From positions 4,380,501-4,444,500 of the forward strand of contig NZ_CP109007.1 in assembly GCF_036226665.1 (NCBI RefSeq): a DNA stretch of 64,000 bases, written 5' to 3'. Both the position numbers and the translations under genes were made by a program. Shown one piece after another: positions 44,635 through 53,545 of this stretch (its first letter is position 1; each line of letters starts with the position of its first letter). A model generated the notes under the pieces. The model had not been told where the DNA came from. It saw only the letters and a list, made by a program, of their open reading frames with translations, and did no database searches. This DNA comes from Streptomyces sp. NBC_00691 (lineage in GTDB: Bacteria; Actinomycetota; Actinomycetes; Streptomycetales; Streptomycetaceae).

Positions 44635-44696
44635 ACCGTAGACGGTAAAGACCGCAGACGGTAAAGACCGCACACGGTAGAGACCGCAGGCCGTGG
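44633..44696. repeat. 16-nt tandem repeat after phoP
   Basis: Four head-to-tail 16-nt units of form AGACCG(T/C)A(G/C)ACGGTAA (44633-44648, 44649-44664, 44665-44680, 44681-44696), the last being degenerate; followed by two to three copies of GTGGGCCC. The first unit overlaps the phoP stop codon. Confidence 0.85.
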
Positions 44697-44785
44697 GCCC
44701 GTGGGCCCGTGGGCAGTGGCTGTGGACCGTGATCCGTGGCCCGCGGAGCCCTGGCCGTGCGCGGTGACCGTGTGGACCCGAGTAC

Positions 44786-44823
44786 GTGAGAGGGGCGCCC
44801 CCAGGCGGGGGCGCCCCTCTCAC
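44786..44823. terminator. Perfect 17-bp terminator between phoP and the lipoprotein gene
   Basis: GTGAGAGGGGCGCCCCC (44786-44802) with exact complement (44807-44823) and AGGC tetraloop, located between convergent genes; probably serves both. Confidence 0.88.
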
Positions 44824-44840
44824 GCATGCCGTACGTACGG

Positions 44841-45479
44841 TCAGTGGCCGGCCGCGTGGCTCGCCTCGCCCGACGGCTCGCCGGTGGCCTCGCCGCCGTG
44901 CTCGCCCTCGGCCTCGCCGGACGGCGTCGCGGTGGCGCTCGGCTCGGTGGCGGGGGGCGCCGGGATGATCGTCGGGCCGAAGTCCTTGAAGTAGCTCGTC
45001 GCCGGGACCACGAAGGCGCTCAGGCTCACGTCGCCGGTGCGGCTGAGCTTGAAGACGACCTGCTGCGCGTCGCCGTCGCGGGCGGACGCGCTGCCGTTCT
45101 CGATGACGGCGGAGGCGTTGCCCTCGCCGCCGATGACGACGGAGCCGTTGGCCGGGACGACGACCGGACCGGAGCCCGTGGCCGGCTTCAGCGTCACGGT
45201 GCCGTTGCTGCCCGGCAGGGTGATGGACTGGATCGTCTGGGGCAGCCGGCCGTTGTTGAAGACGGTGGCCGAGACGACGGCCGGGCCCTTGGCGATGTCC
45301 AGGGGCTGGGTGATCACCAGAGCGTTCTGGATCTTGACGTCGTCCACGGTGACGGCGGCGTTGTCCGGCTTGATGCCGAGCGTCTGCGCGTCGTTGCCCG
45401 CACCACAGGCGGACAGCGCGGCGATGGAGAAAACGATGGCGGTGGCGGCGAGGGCGCCGCGTCGAAGGCTGCGGCTCAC
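44841..45479 (-). CDS. LpqE-like lipoprotein
   Basis: A 212-aa lipoprotein with lipobox LSAC (~20-23) and an all-beta mature domain (DDVKIQNALVITQPLDIAKG). The tail is rich in Glu, Gly, Ala and His (GEAEGEHGGEATGEPSGE). Mycobacterial LpqE (Rv3584) lies divergent from carD, as here, which supports the assignment. Function unknown. The GTG start at 45479 places the signal peptide at the N-terminus. Confidence 0.78.
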   Translation of the reverse strand: MSRSLRRGALAATAIVFSIAALSACGAGNDAQTLGIKPDNAAVTVDDVKIQNALVITQPLDIAKGPAVVSATVFNNGRLPQTIQSITLPGSNGTVTLKPATGSGPVVVPANGSVVIGGEGNASAVIENGSASARDGDAQQVVFKLSRTGDVSLSAFVVPATSYFKDFGPTIIPAPPATEPSATATPSGEAEGEHGGEATGEPSGEASHAAGH

Positions 45480-46151
45480 GGCGGCGGCATCTCCTAGGAC
45501 GTTCGGACTGGCTACGGACAGGCTTCGGACCGCTTCGGGACCGAAGACCAACTAAGGGTGTGTCAGCGCGCTCAGGTTACCGAGCCGCACTCTCCGTCCC
45601 GCACCCGACCCGCCCCTTACCGGCCACGGGGTCTCCCGGGGTGGTTCCGGGGCGGTTCCGGAATGGCCGCCGGATGGCCGCGCCGACCGCCTGCCGCTGA
45701 CATCGCTCACCGGCCGCCGTGGCCGGATCACGACCCATTGACCTGTTGTTCACATAACCGCCTTGATCAATTCGAGGGCCGCCCCGCATTCACCGGAGCC
45801 GTACCTCCGGAAAATCCCGGACCGGCGTCAGCTGATCAATTACGGAATCGCCCCGTGATGCATCCGTACGGGTGGACGATCCTCGAACGGAGTACGGTGG
45901 GAAGGCCACGCCGAACCCGACAAAACGGGACATCAGGCCTCCTTCGGGAGGGTGCGGGTAGGTGTAACGTGCGCGTTTCTCTCCGTCCGCGCAGCCGCTC
46001 CGACCTGCGAATACCGCCTTCCGGAAGCCCTCCGCAGCACGATCGTGTTGCTGTTGTCAAGCCCCGAGATATGCCCTGACCTGCGAAAACGCCATTCAGA
46101 AGAAGCCGTATCCGTGTTACCCTGGATAGCCACGGAAGGGGTACCTGTCAC
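45480..46151. other. Long divergent intergenic region (lipoprotein / carD)
   Basis: 672 bp without a convincing gene. It has an AT-richer patch near 45740-45775 and a possible carD promoter TTCAGA-N17-TACCCT (46095-46123). A 67-codon ORF at 45952-46155 lacks coding bias and I left it out. Confidence 0.5.
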
Positions 46152-46634
46152 ATGACGTTCAAGGTTGGCGACACCGTGGTCTATCCCCATCACGGGGCCG
46201 CGCTGATCGAGGCCATCGAAACTCGCCAGATCAAAGGCGTGGACAAGACCTACTTGGTGCTCAAGGTCGCGCAGGGCGACCTGACGGTTCGTGTGCCGGC
46301 GGACAATGCGGAGTTCGTCGGTGTTCGCGACGTAGTCGGTCAGGACGGGCTGGACCGGGTCTTCGAGGTGCTGCGCGCGCCGTACGCCGAAGAGCCGACG
46401 AACTGGTCCCGTCGCTACAAGGCAAATCTCGAGAAGCTCGCCTCCGGCGATGTCATCAAGGTCGCCGAAGTAGTCCGCGACCTGTGGCGGCGTGAGCGCG
46501 AGCGCGGTCTCTCCGCCGGTGAGAAGCGCATGCTCGCCAAGGCCCGGCAGATTCTGGTCAGCGAGCTGGCCCTCGCGGAGAACACGAACGAGGACAAGGC
46601 CGAGGCTCTCCTCGACGAGGTCCTCGCGTCCTGA
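46152..46634 (+). CDS. carD: CarD, RNA polymerase-binding transcription factor
   Basis: A 160-aa essential-type regulator that stabilises the open promoter complex. An N-terminal Tudor-like RNAP interaction domain ([20 protein letters not shown]) is followed by a helical DNA-backbone-binding domain ([20 protein letters not shown] near the end). It contacts the RNAP beta subunit and housekeeping promoters. GGAAGGGG upstream of the ATG. It leads the ispD-ispF-cysS-rlmB gene series. Confidence 0.95.
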   Translation: MTFKVGDTVVYPHHGAALIEAIETRQIKGVDKTYLVLKVAQGDLTVRVPADNAEFVGVRDVVGQDGLDRVFEVLRAPYAEEPTNWSRRYKANLEKLASGDVIKVAEVVRDLWRRERERGLSAGEKRMLAKARQILVSELALAENTNEDKAEALLDEVLAS

Positions 46635-47007
46635 AGCGTGCTCTGAGGACATCTGAGCGCGCTACCAAGTGAAGCGATGCCGCGGTGCCCGCTGGCGTGC
46701 TGTGATCCACACAGTGCGGCCGCCGGGCACTGCGGCATTTCACGATCGCGGCGCTCACGCGCCGTGATCGCGGCGTCTCACGAGCGCCGGTGCACGACCG
46801 CGACAGCACGCATGTTCCTGTACGCACTTTCGCGTACGCGTGTTCATGTACGTATGCTCTCGTTCCCCCTGTTACGTCCGAACCCCTGTGCGCGGGCGTC
46901 AACGCCTCGACCGTCGTCACGGAAAGGGCCCGGTCAAGGCGGAGCGTCCGGCACGGTGAGGCCATACCCATGTCGGCCGCGGAAACAAACCTGCCGGAGT
47001 GCAACCG
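46635..47007. other. carD-ispD intergenic region
   Basis: 373 bp with no convincing gene. It holds an imperfect hairpin after carD (46743-46770) and several TGTACG/TACGTA repeats near 46820-46855 that might be part of the ispD promoter. Confidence 0.45.
46743..46770 (+). terminator. Imperfect hairpin downstream of carD
   Basis: CGATCGCGGCG (46743-46753) against CGCCGTGATCG (46760-46770), 10 of 11 pairs, 6-nt loop. Confidence 0.45.
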
Positions 47008-47757
47008 ATGTCAGACGAAGCGCGTCCTCCTCGTACCGCCGTGGTGATTCCGGCTGCCGGACGGGGCGTACGCCTCGGTCCGGGCGCCCCCAAGGCGCTG
47101 CGCGCGCTGAACGGCACCCCCATGCTCATCCACGCCGTCCGCGCGATGGCCGCCTCCCGCGCGGTCTCGCTCGTGGTCGTGGTGGCACCCCCCGACGGCG
47201 CGGCCGAGGTCAAGAACCTCCTCGACGCCCACGCCCTCCCCGAGCGCACCGACTACCTCGTCGTCCCCGGCGGTGACACCCGCCAGGAGTCCGTCCACCT
47301 CGGACTCCAGGCGCTCCCCGAGGGCATCGGCACCGTCCTCGTCCACGACGCGGCCCGCCCGCTCGTCCCCGTCGACACCGTGGACGCGGTCATCGAGGCC
47401 GTACGGGGCGGCGCCGTCGCCGTCGTCCCCGCGCTGCCCCTCGCCGACACCGTCAAGGAGGTCGAACCGGCCGAGAAGCCGGGCGACCCCGAGCAGGTCG
47501 TCGCCACCCCGGTCCGGGCCCGGCTCCGCGCCGTCCAGACCCCCCAGGGCTTCGACCGCGACACCCTGGTCGACGCCCACGCCACCATCGCCCTCACCGG
47601 CGAGGGCGCCACCGACGACGCCGGTATGGTCGAGCGGCTCGGCGCGCCCGTCGTCGTCGTGCCCGGCCACGAGGAGGCCTTCAAGGTGACCCGCCCCCTC
47701 GACCTCGTCCTCGCCGAGGCCGTACTCGCCCGCAGGAGGGCCAACGATGGCTTCTGA
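47008..47757 (+). CDS. ispD: IspD, 2-C-methyl-D-erythritol 4-phosphate cytidylyltransferase
   Basis: A 249-aa enzyme of the MEP isoprenoid pathway: MEP + CTP gives CDP-ME. The CTP-binding loop is [17 protein letters not shown] (~17-33); VHDAARPLV (~113-121) and TDDAGMVE (near the end) are the conserved Asp motifs. Start ATG at 47008, with GGAG 9 nt upstream; the GTG at 46999 is less likely. Overlaps ispF by 11 nt. Confidence 0.95.
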   Translation: MSDEARPPRTAVVIPAAGRGVRLGPGAPKALRALNGTPMLIHAVRAMAASRAVSLVVVVAPPDGAAEVKNLLDAHALPERTDYLVVPGGDTRQESVHLGLQALPEGIGTVLVHDAARPLVPVDTVDAVIEAVRGGAVAVVPALPLADTVKEVEPAEKPGDPEQVVATPVRARLRAVQTPQGFDRDTLVDAHATIALTGEGATDDAGMVERLGAPVVVVPGHEEAFKVTRPLDLVLAEAVLARRRANDGF

Positions 47758-48265
47758 GCCGATGGAACCGATGATCCTTCCCCGTACCGGCATCGGCACC
47801 GACGTCCACGCCTTCGAGGAGGGCCGCGAACTCTGGTGCGCCGGCCTCCTCTGGGACGCCTCCGCGAGCGACGGGTACGGCCTCGCCGGACACTCCGACG
47901 GTGACGTCGCCGCGCACGCCGCCTGCGACGCGCTCTTCTCCGCCGCCGGCATCGGCGACCTCGGCGCCCACTTCGGCACCTCCCGCCCCGAGTACGCCGG
48001 CGCCTCCGGCGTCACGCTGCTCGCGGAGGCCGCCCGGATCGTCCGCGCCGAGGGATACGAGATCGGCAACATCGCCGTCCAGGTCATCGGCGTCCGCCCC
48101 AAGGTCGGCAAGCGGCGCGACGAGGCGCAGAAGGCGCTGAGCGAGGCGGCCGGCGCGCCGGTCTCCGTCTCCGGCACCACGACGGACGGCCTGGGTCTGA
48201 CGGGCCGGGCGGAGGGCCTCGCGGCCCTCGCGACGGCCCTCGTGTACCCGGTGCCCCGCGCGTAA
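47747..48265 (+). CDS. ispF: IspF, 2-C-methyl-D-erythritol 2,4-cyclodiphosphate synthase
   Basis: A 172-aa trimeric metal-dependent enzyme that closes CDP-ME-2P into the cyclodiphosphate. The DxH motif is in GIGTDVHAF, the metal-ligand His in [14 protein letters not shown], and the loop IGDLGAHFG follows. Its start lies inside the end of ispD, giving tight coupling. A 14-bp hairpin precedes cysS. Confidence 0.95.
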   Translation: MASEPMEPMILPRTGIGTDVHAFEEGRELWCAGLLWDASASDGYGLAGHSDGDVAAHAACDALFSAAGIGDLGAHFGTSRPEYAGASGVTLLAEAARIVRAEGYEIGNIAVQVIGVRPKVGKRRDEAQKALSEAAGAPVSVSGTTTDGLGLTGRAEGLAALATALVYPVPRA

Positions 48266-48292
48266 CCGCGCCCCGGAGCGTCGGTCGTCACG

Positions 48293-48326
48293 TTCACCGG
48301 TACCGGCATCCACCGGTACCGGTGAA
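48293..48326 (+). terminator. Hairpin between ispF and cysS
   Basis: TTCACCGGTACCGG (48293-48306) and its exact complement (48313-48326), 6-nt loop. Both arms are themselves partly palindromic (CCGGTACCGG). Confidence 0.65.
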
Positions 48327-48389
48327 AAACGTCATCGGAGACGGCGAACAGGTATCGGGGCACTACCACACGCCCACTACCCTGGAGTG

Positions 48390-49787
48390 GTGACTATTCG
48401 CCTGTACGACACCAGCGCCCGGCAGATCCGTGACTTCACCCCGCTCACGCCGGGCCAGGTCTCGATCTACCTCTGTGGTGCCACCGTCCAGGCGGCCCCG
48501 CACATCGGCCACATCCGGTCGGGGCTGAACTTCGACATCATGCGCCGCTGGTTCGCGTACCGCGGCTACGACGTCACGTTCATCCGCAACGTCACCGACA
48601 TCGACGACAAGATCATCAGGAAGGGCGCCGAGCAGGGCCGCCCCTGGTGGTCCATCGGCTACGACAACGAGCGCGCGTTCAACGCGGGCTACGACGCCCT
48701 CGGTTGCCTGCCGCCGACGTACGAGCCCCGCGCCACCGGGCACGTCCCCGAGATGATCGAGATGATGCGCGGCCTCATCGAGCGCGGCCACGCGTACGAG
48801 GCCGACGGCAGCGTCTACTTCGACGTGCGGTCCTTCCCGGGCTACCTGCAGCTGTCCAACCAGGACATCGACGACCTCCGTCAGCCCGACGAGGGCGTCT
48901 CCGGCAAGCGTGACCCGCGCGACTTCGCCATGTGGAAGGCCACCAAGCCGGGCGAGCCCGACTGGGAGACCCCGTGGGGCCGCGGCCGTCCCGGCTGGCA
49001 CCTGGAGTGCTCGGCGATGGCCCACAAGTACCTGGGCTCCGCCTTCGACATCCACGGCGGCGGTCTCGACCTGATCTTCCCGCACCACGAGAACGAGATC
49101 GCCCAGGCCAAGGCCTTCGGCGACGACTTCGCCTCGTACTGGGTGCACAACGCCTGGGTCACCATGGCCGGCGAGAAGATGTCGAAGTCGCTCGGCAACA
49201 GCGTGCTGGTGTCCGAGATGGTGAAGAACTCGCGCCCCGTCGTCCTGCGCTACTACCTGGGCACCCCGCACTACCGCTCGATGATCGAGTACAGCGAGGA
49301 GTCCCTGCAGGAGGCCGAGTCGGCGTTCGCCCGGATCGAGGGCTTCGTCCAGCGCGCCACCGAGAAGGCGGGGAAGGACATCGCCCCCGCCGCCGAGGTG
49401 CCGCCGGCCTTCGCCGAGGCCATGGACGACGACCTGGGCGTGCCGCACGCGCTCGCGATCATCCACACCACCGTCCGTCAGGGCAACAGCGCCCTCGCCG
49501 CGGACGACAAGGACGAGGCCATCGCCCGCCTCGCCGAGGTCCGGGCCATGCTCGGCGTCCTCGGCCTGGACCCGCTCGACCCGCACTGGGCCGAGGAGAC
49601 CGGTGGCGGCGACGAGCTCCACGGCGCCGTCGACACCCTCGTACGGCTCGTGCTCCAGCAGCGCGAGTCGGCGCGCGAGCGCAAGGACTGGGCGACCGCG
49701 GACGCGATCCGCGACCAGCTCAACCAGTCCGGCCTCGCCATCGAGGACAGCCCCGACGGCCCCCGCTGGACGCTGGGCAACCGTTAG
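48390..49787 (+). CDS. cysS: Cysteinyl-tRNA synthetase
   Basis: A 465-aa class I synthetase. The HIGH motif is HIGHIRSG (~38), the KMSKS motif is [11 protein letters not shown] (~262), and zinc ligands are seen in IYLCGATVQ and WHLECSAM, with HHENE in the middle. It is the full-length enzyme, not the related MshC ligase of mycothiol synthesis. The -10-like TACCCT (48378-48383) sits 6 nt before the GTG at 48390, suggesting a leaderless start; GTG 48387 is possible. Confidence 0.95.
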   Translation: MTIRLYDTSARQIRDFTPLTPGQVSIYLCGATVQAAPHIGHIRSGLNFDIMRRWFAYRGYDVTFIRNVTDIDDKIIRKGAEQGRPWWSIGYDNERAFNAGYDALGCLPPTYEPRATGHVPEMIEMMRGLIERGHAYEADGSVYFDVRSFPGYLQLSNQDIDDLRQPDEGVSGKRDPRDFAMWKATKPGEPDWETPWGRGRPGWHLECSAMAHKYLGSAFDIHGGGLDLIFPHHENEIAQAKAFGDDFASYWVHNAWVTMAGEKMSKSLGNSVLVSEMVKNSRPVVLRYYLGTPHYRSMIEYSEESLQEAESAFARIEGFVQRATEKAGKDIAPAAEVPPAFAEAMDDDLGVPHALAIIHTTVRQGNSALAADDKDEAIARLAEVRAMLGVLGLDPLDPHWAEETGGGDELHGAVDTLVRLVLQQRESARERKDWATADAIRDQLNQSGLAIEDSPDGPRWTLGNR

Positions 49788-49887
49788 AAGACGTGCCGCT
49801 CGGACCTCCGGGCGGCACACTTCAGTTACAGACCTTGTACGAGGGCCGAGTACGCCTCCGTACGCAACACCCAGGATGAGAGTAGTC

Positions 49888-50847
49888 ATGGCCGGGAACA
49901 GCCAGCGCAGGAACCGTCGCACGTCCAACAAGAAGGGTGCGACGATCGGCAGCGGTGGCCAGCGGCGCAAGGGCCTCGAAGGCAAGGGCCCGACCCCCAA
50001 GGCCGAGGCCCGCAAGGGCCACAAGGCATTCCGCGTCAACAACGCGATGGCCCGGAACGCGGCCAAGCGCAAGCCCGTCGTCCGCCGCGGCGGCAAGGGC
50101 CAGTCCGAGATGGTCGTCGGCCGCAACCCGGTCTACGAGGCCCTGCGCGACGGCGTGCCCGCCTCGACGCTGTACGTGCAGCAGTTCATCGACAACGACG
50201 AGCGCGTGCGCGAGGCCCTGAACCTCGCCACCGGCCGCGGCAACATCAACATCATGGAGGCGCCGCGCCCCGAGCTCGACCGGATGACGAACGGCCTGAA
50301 CCACCAGGGTCTCGTCCTCCAGGTCCCGCCGTACGAGTACGCGCACCCCGAGGACCTCGTCACGGCCGCGTTCGACGACCACGACGACCCGCTGATCGTC
50401 GCCCTCGACGGCGTCACCGACCCGCGGAACCTCGGCGCCGTCGTCCGCTCCGTCTCCGCCTTCGGCGGCCACGGTGTCGTCGTCCCCGAGCGGCGCGCCG
50501 CCGGCATGACCGCCGGTGCGTGGAAGACCTCGGCCGGCACCGCCGCCCGTACCCCGGTCGCCCGCGCCACCAACCTGACGCGCTGCCTGGAGCAGTACCA
50601 GAAGGCCGGTGTCACGGTCGTCGGCCTCGCCGCCGACGGTGACCGCGAGGTGCACGAGCTGGAGGAGCTGGGCGGTCCGGTCGTCATCGTCGTCGGCTCC
50701 GAGGGCAAGGGCCTGTCCCGCCTCGTCGGCGAGACCTGCGACTTCCTCGTCCGCATCCCGATGCCGGGCGGCGCCGAGTCGCTCAACGCCGGTGTCGCCG
50801 CCGGTGTCGTGCTCTACGAGGCGGCCCGCCGCCGGATGGCCCGCTGA
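49888..50847 (+). CDS. rlmB: RlmB/TrmH-family 23S rRNA 2'-O-methyltransferase
   Basis: A 319-aa SpoU/TrmH methyltransferase. A very basic N-terminal tail (~1-75: [26 protein letters not shown]) precedes the L30-like substrate-binding domain ([14 protein letters not shown]) and the knotted SAM domain with motifs [22 protein letters not shown] and [17 protein letters not shown]. It probably methylates G2251 of 23S rRNA. Located after cysS, as in mycobacteria. Start ATG at 49888; ATG at 49876 is possible. Confidence 0.9.
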   Translation: MAGNSQRRNRRTSNKKGATIGSGGQRRKGLEGKGPTPKAEARKGHKAFRVNNAMARNAAKRKPVVRRGGKGQSEMVVGRNPVYEALRDGVPASTLYVQQFIDNDERVREALNLATGRGNINIMEAPRPELDRMTNGLNHQGLVLQVPPYEYAHPEDLVTAAFDDHDDPLIVALDGVTDPRNLGAVVRSVSAFGGHGVVVPERRAAGMTAGAWKTSAGTAARTPVARATNLTRCLEQYQKAGVTVVGLAADGDREVHELEELGGPVVIVVGSEGKGLSRLVGETCDFLVRIPMPGGAESLNAGVAAGVVLYEAARRRMAR

Positions 50848-50874
50848 CACCGGTCGCGTAGCCCACGGGCCGGT

Positions 50875-50893
50875 AGCCCGTGGCCCACGGGCT
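50875..50893 (+). terminator. Inverted repeats downstream of rlmB
   Basis: AGCCCGTGG-C-CCACGGGCT, 9-bp perfect arms; an overlapping repeat unit (CCACGGGC-N5-GCCCGTGG, about 50863-50883) can form an alternative hairpin. Confidence 0.55.
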
Positions 50894-51032
50894 CCGTAGC
50901 TCACGAGTCCCGCAGCTCACCGGCCCGGAGGACCACCGGGCCGGCGAGGACTCACCGGCAGGACACCCGCGCCCTCGCCTCCGTGCGCGGGCGCGCCCTC
51001 GCCTCCGCCCGCCACCGCGCCCTCCGCCCGCC

Positions 51033-51665
51033 TCAGGTCGTCAGGCCCGCGAGGCGGGCGCGGGTCATCGCGGCGATGGTGAAACCGTCCGTGATGCGGC
51101 CGTCGGCGATCATCCCCTCCGCCTCCGCGAAGGGGATCGTCAGCGCACTCCGGATGGCCTCCGCCTCCGCCAGCCGGCCGATCGCGTCGATCCGGGCCGC
51201 GAAGAGCAGGACACGGTCGCCCGTTATCCCGCTGTCCGGATGCAGCTCGCCCAGCGGGATCAGCTCCTCCACCCGCGCCCCGATCTCCTCGTCGAGCTCC
51301 TTCGCCGCGTTCGCCCGGCTCGACAGGCCCCGGGTGCCGAAGCCCCGCGGCAGCTCCCACTGCCAGGACCGGGTGGCGTGCCGGTAGTGCTCGATGAGCA
51401 CGATCCGGTCGCCGAGCAGCGGCAGCACGACACAGCCGGGCTCGGCCGTCACGCTCAGGGAGCGGATGTACGTGCCCTCCCGGCCGTCCGGGAAGCGCAC
51501 CGGATCCCGGACGAGCAGGACGTACGGATCCTGGTAGAGCACCCCCCCGGCGGCCGCGACCGCGTCCGGGTCGGTCAGGATCTCGATGCCGCCCGGCTCG
51601 TTGCGGAACAGCTCCGGCCGTTCGGCGCGCAGCTGCTCGTAGCGGCGCGCGGGCTCCCTGCTCAT
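51033..51665 (-). CDS. Nudix-domain hydrolase with a modified Nudix box
   Basis: 210 aa. The Nudix box region GFGTRGLSSRANAAKELDEE then IG fits the spacing G-x5-E-x7-REUxEExGU, but the first conserved Glu is Leu and the Arg is Lys, while the metal-binding EE pair remains. Sequence before it (VLIEHYRHATRSWQWELPRG) is like ADP-ribose pyrophosphatases. Activity on ADP-ribose or a related compound is likely but could be reduced or altered. Start ATG at 51665, directly downstream of the 560-aa gene on the same strand. Confidence 0.83.
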   Translation of the reverse strand: MSREPARRYEQLRAERPELFRNEPGGIEILTDPDAVAAAGGVLYQDPYVLLVRDPVRFPDGREGTYIRSLSVTAEPGCVVLPLLGDRIVLIEHYRHATRSWQWELPRGFGTRGLSSRANAAKELDEEIGARVEELIPLGELHPDSGITGDRVLLFAARIDAIGRLAEAEAIRSALTIPFAEAEGMIADGRITDGFTIAAMTRARLAGLTT

Positions 51666-51702
51666 GCGCGGACCCTGCCTTTCCCGGCCCCTGGCCGGCT
51701 CG

Positions 51703-53385
51703 TCACTGGTCGGGCTGGCACTGCTGGTCGGCCTGGCGGGGTACGCCGGGCAGCCGTCCCGTCTCGACGATCGGCCCTCCGTACGCCCCCCGGATCGCCT
51801 CCCAGTCACGCTTCAGGTTGCCCAGCCGCAGCGTCGGCAATGTCAGCGAGTGCCCGAGACCTCCGCGACGGCCCTTCGAGCCGCGGTCGCGGAACTCGAG
51901 CCGGATCGTCAGCGCCCCCGCGGCCGCCGTCAGCAGCTGGATCGACCCGGCGAGCAGCGACACCTCCTCGCCGCTCGTCACCTGGAGGGCGACCCCGCCC
52001 GCCTCGATGACCAGGACCGAGACGATGTCCCGGGCGAACCCGTTGCCGCTGCCGCTCGTCGCGCGCGCGGTCCGCAGCATCCGCGCGTGCCGCCGCGCCA
52101 CCTCGGAGGTGCCCGCCGAGAACTCTTCGGGAGAGGGGATCCGCCCGTCCTCGAAGCCGCCGCGGACGAAGGCGTCGAGCGCGTCCACGTACGCCCGCCA
52201 CTCCTCCTCCCGCCGCAGCCGGTTGATGTCGGCCAGCGAGAGACCGGCGTACGAGTTCGGCCCGTCCACCGCCCGGTGCAGCGAGTCCGCGAACAGATCG
52301 CGCAGCAGCCGGCCGATCGCCTCCGGGTCGTCGTCGCGGGGCCGCAGGTCGCTGCGCAGCTCCTGGAGCGTCGAGCGGGGCGGGGAGTCCGGCGGGGTGA
52401 CCGGGATCAGCCCGCCGGCCCGGGGCACGCCCAGGCTGTAGAGCAGGTCGATCAGCTGCTTGGTGGGCACGATGTGATCGCCGTCGCGCAGCAGGTTCTC
52501 GTACGGGTCGGTGCCGGGCCGGGTGATGAACCGCTGGTAGAGCGCGTTACGGGTGATGTCCCGGTCGTTGTCCTGCTCACCGGCCCAGAAGTAGATGTCC
52601 TTGAGGACGCCCTCGCGCATCGACCGGGCCAGCTCCTCCGGGATGCCGAGGTCCTGGGCGAGCTGCGGCGCCCGCAGCCGGCGGAGGGAGGAGACGTGGG
52701 TGGAGAAGAAGTTGCCGACCTGGCCGGCCTTCTCGCCGTTGGCCTCGTCGTCCCAGTCGAAGCGGACGAGCGCGGGTTCGGCCTCCTCCGTCACGAGGCG
52801 GCGCCAGGCGTGTCCGACCGCCCGGTCGTGGGCCCAGGTGAAGTCCGCGGCGGGTTCCCGCTCCGTGTACAGGTACGGGATCAGCACCCGGTCGTTCAGG
52901 AGCCGCACGAACGCGTCCCGCTCCACCGGGTCGGCGGACGGCAGGTAGTTCGTGTACAGCGCCTCGTTGTTGAGGAGGAACGCGCGGTTGACCACCAGGG
53001 TGCCGCTGTTCACAAGTGAGCGGCGCAGTTCCGCGGAGGCGGCCTCGACCGCCTCCACGGGCGGTCTGGCCGGCGCGGAGGCGTGCTGGCGGGCGCCCGC
53101 GAGTCCGGCGGGCAGCCACTGGTTGTCGAGGGCTTGTGCCATCACCGGATAGTCGTGGAGATCGCCGAAGACCAGCTGGTGGGGCTCCCGTTCGGGACCG
53201 GCGGGAGGCGCGGCGGCTCGTACGGGACCGGCCTGAGGGGTGGCGTCCCGTGAGGGACGGCTCGGAGCTCCGGTCGCGGAGGTCGCGGCGGGTGCGGAAT
53301 CCCCGGGAGAGCGGGGCTCGGGCACCCTGTCGAGCGCTGTGTCCGGGCCCTGCGCGGTCCCCGGCTGCGGGACGGGATCGTTCAT
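51703..53385 (-). CDS. Unrecognised 560-aa protein
   Basis: A long soluble-looking protein that I cannot place. Residues ~1-70 are Pro/Ala-rich and disordered; ~75-460 are charged and mainly helical with Trp and aromatic clusters (FTWAHDRAVGHAWRRL, DIYFWAGEQDNDRDI); a hydrophobic, membrane-like segment is near ~470-515 (DIVSVLVIEAGGVALQV, LLTAAAGALTIRLEF). The last ~45 residues are Gly/Arg-rich. No enzyme motif was found. GGGAG precedes the ATG at 53385. Upstream there are two adjacent palindromes in an AT-rich patch. The Nudix gene starts 37 bp beyond its stop. Confidence 0.75.
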   Translation of the reverse strand: MNDPVPQPGTAQGPDTALDRVPEPRSPGDSAPAATSATGAPSRPSRDATPQAGPVRAAAPPAGPEREPHQLVFGDLHDYPVMAQALDNQWLPAGLAGARQHASAPARPPVEAVEAASAELRRSLVNSGTLVVNRAFLLNNEALYTNYLPSADPVERDAFVRLLNDRVLIPYLYTEREPAADFTWAHDRAVGHAWRRLVTEEAEPALVRFDWDDEANGEKAGQVGNFFSTHVSSLRRLRAPQLAQDLGIPEELARSMREGVLKDIYFWAGEQDNDRDITRNALYQRFITRPGTDPYENLLRDGDHIVPTKQLIDLLYSLGVPRAGGLIPVTPPDSPPRSTLQELRSDLRPRDDDPEAIGRLLRDLFADSLHRAVDGPNSYAGLSLADINRLRREEEWRAYVDALDAFVRGGFEDGRIPSPEEFSAGTSEVARRHARMLRTARATSGSGNGFARDIVSVLVIEAGGVALQVTSGEEVSLLAGSIQLLTAAAGALTIRLEFRDRGSKGRRGGLGHSLTLPTLRLGNLKRDWEAIRGAYGGPIVETGRLPGVPRQADQQCQPDQ

Positions 53386-53435
53386 GGCGGCGCTCCCTGT
53401 GCTCGTCCGGGTCAACTCATAAGATTCTAAGGAAG

Positions 53436-53463
53436 ATTGACGATCAATAACCGAACGTCGGTT
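53436..53463. promoter_or_regulatory. Twin palindromes upstream of the 560-aa gene
   Basis: ATTGA-CGA-TCAAT (53436-53448) abuts AACCGA-ACG-TCGGTT (53449-53463). Both are perfect, with 3-nt centres, in an unusually AT-rich stretch between divergent genes. Candidate operator for an unidentified regulator. Confidence 0.6.
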
Positions 53464-53545
53464 CCTCCGGCACCGTTGATCTTGACGGGTCTCGGACATT
53501 TGCGAGCCGTCAAGGCAGTGTCCTAAACCCAGATCACTCGGTTAG

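Noticed and set aside
44633-44696. Possible CRISPR array
   Set aside because: Units are head-to-tail without spacers and only 16 nt long, so it is a simple tandem repeat.
45952-46155. 67-codon ORF just upstream of carD
   Set aside because: No ribosome binding site, no coding bias, overlaps the carD promoter and start.
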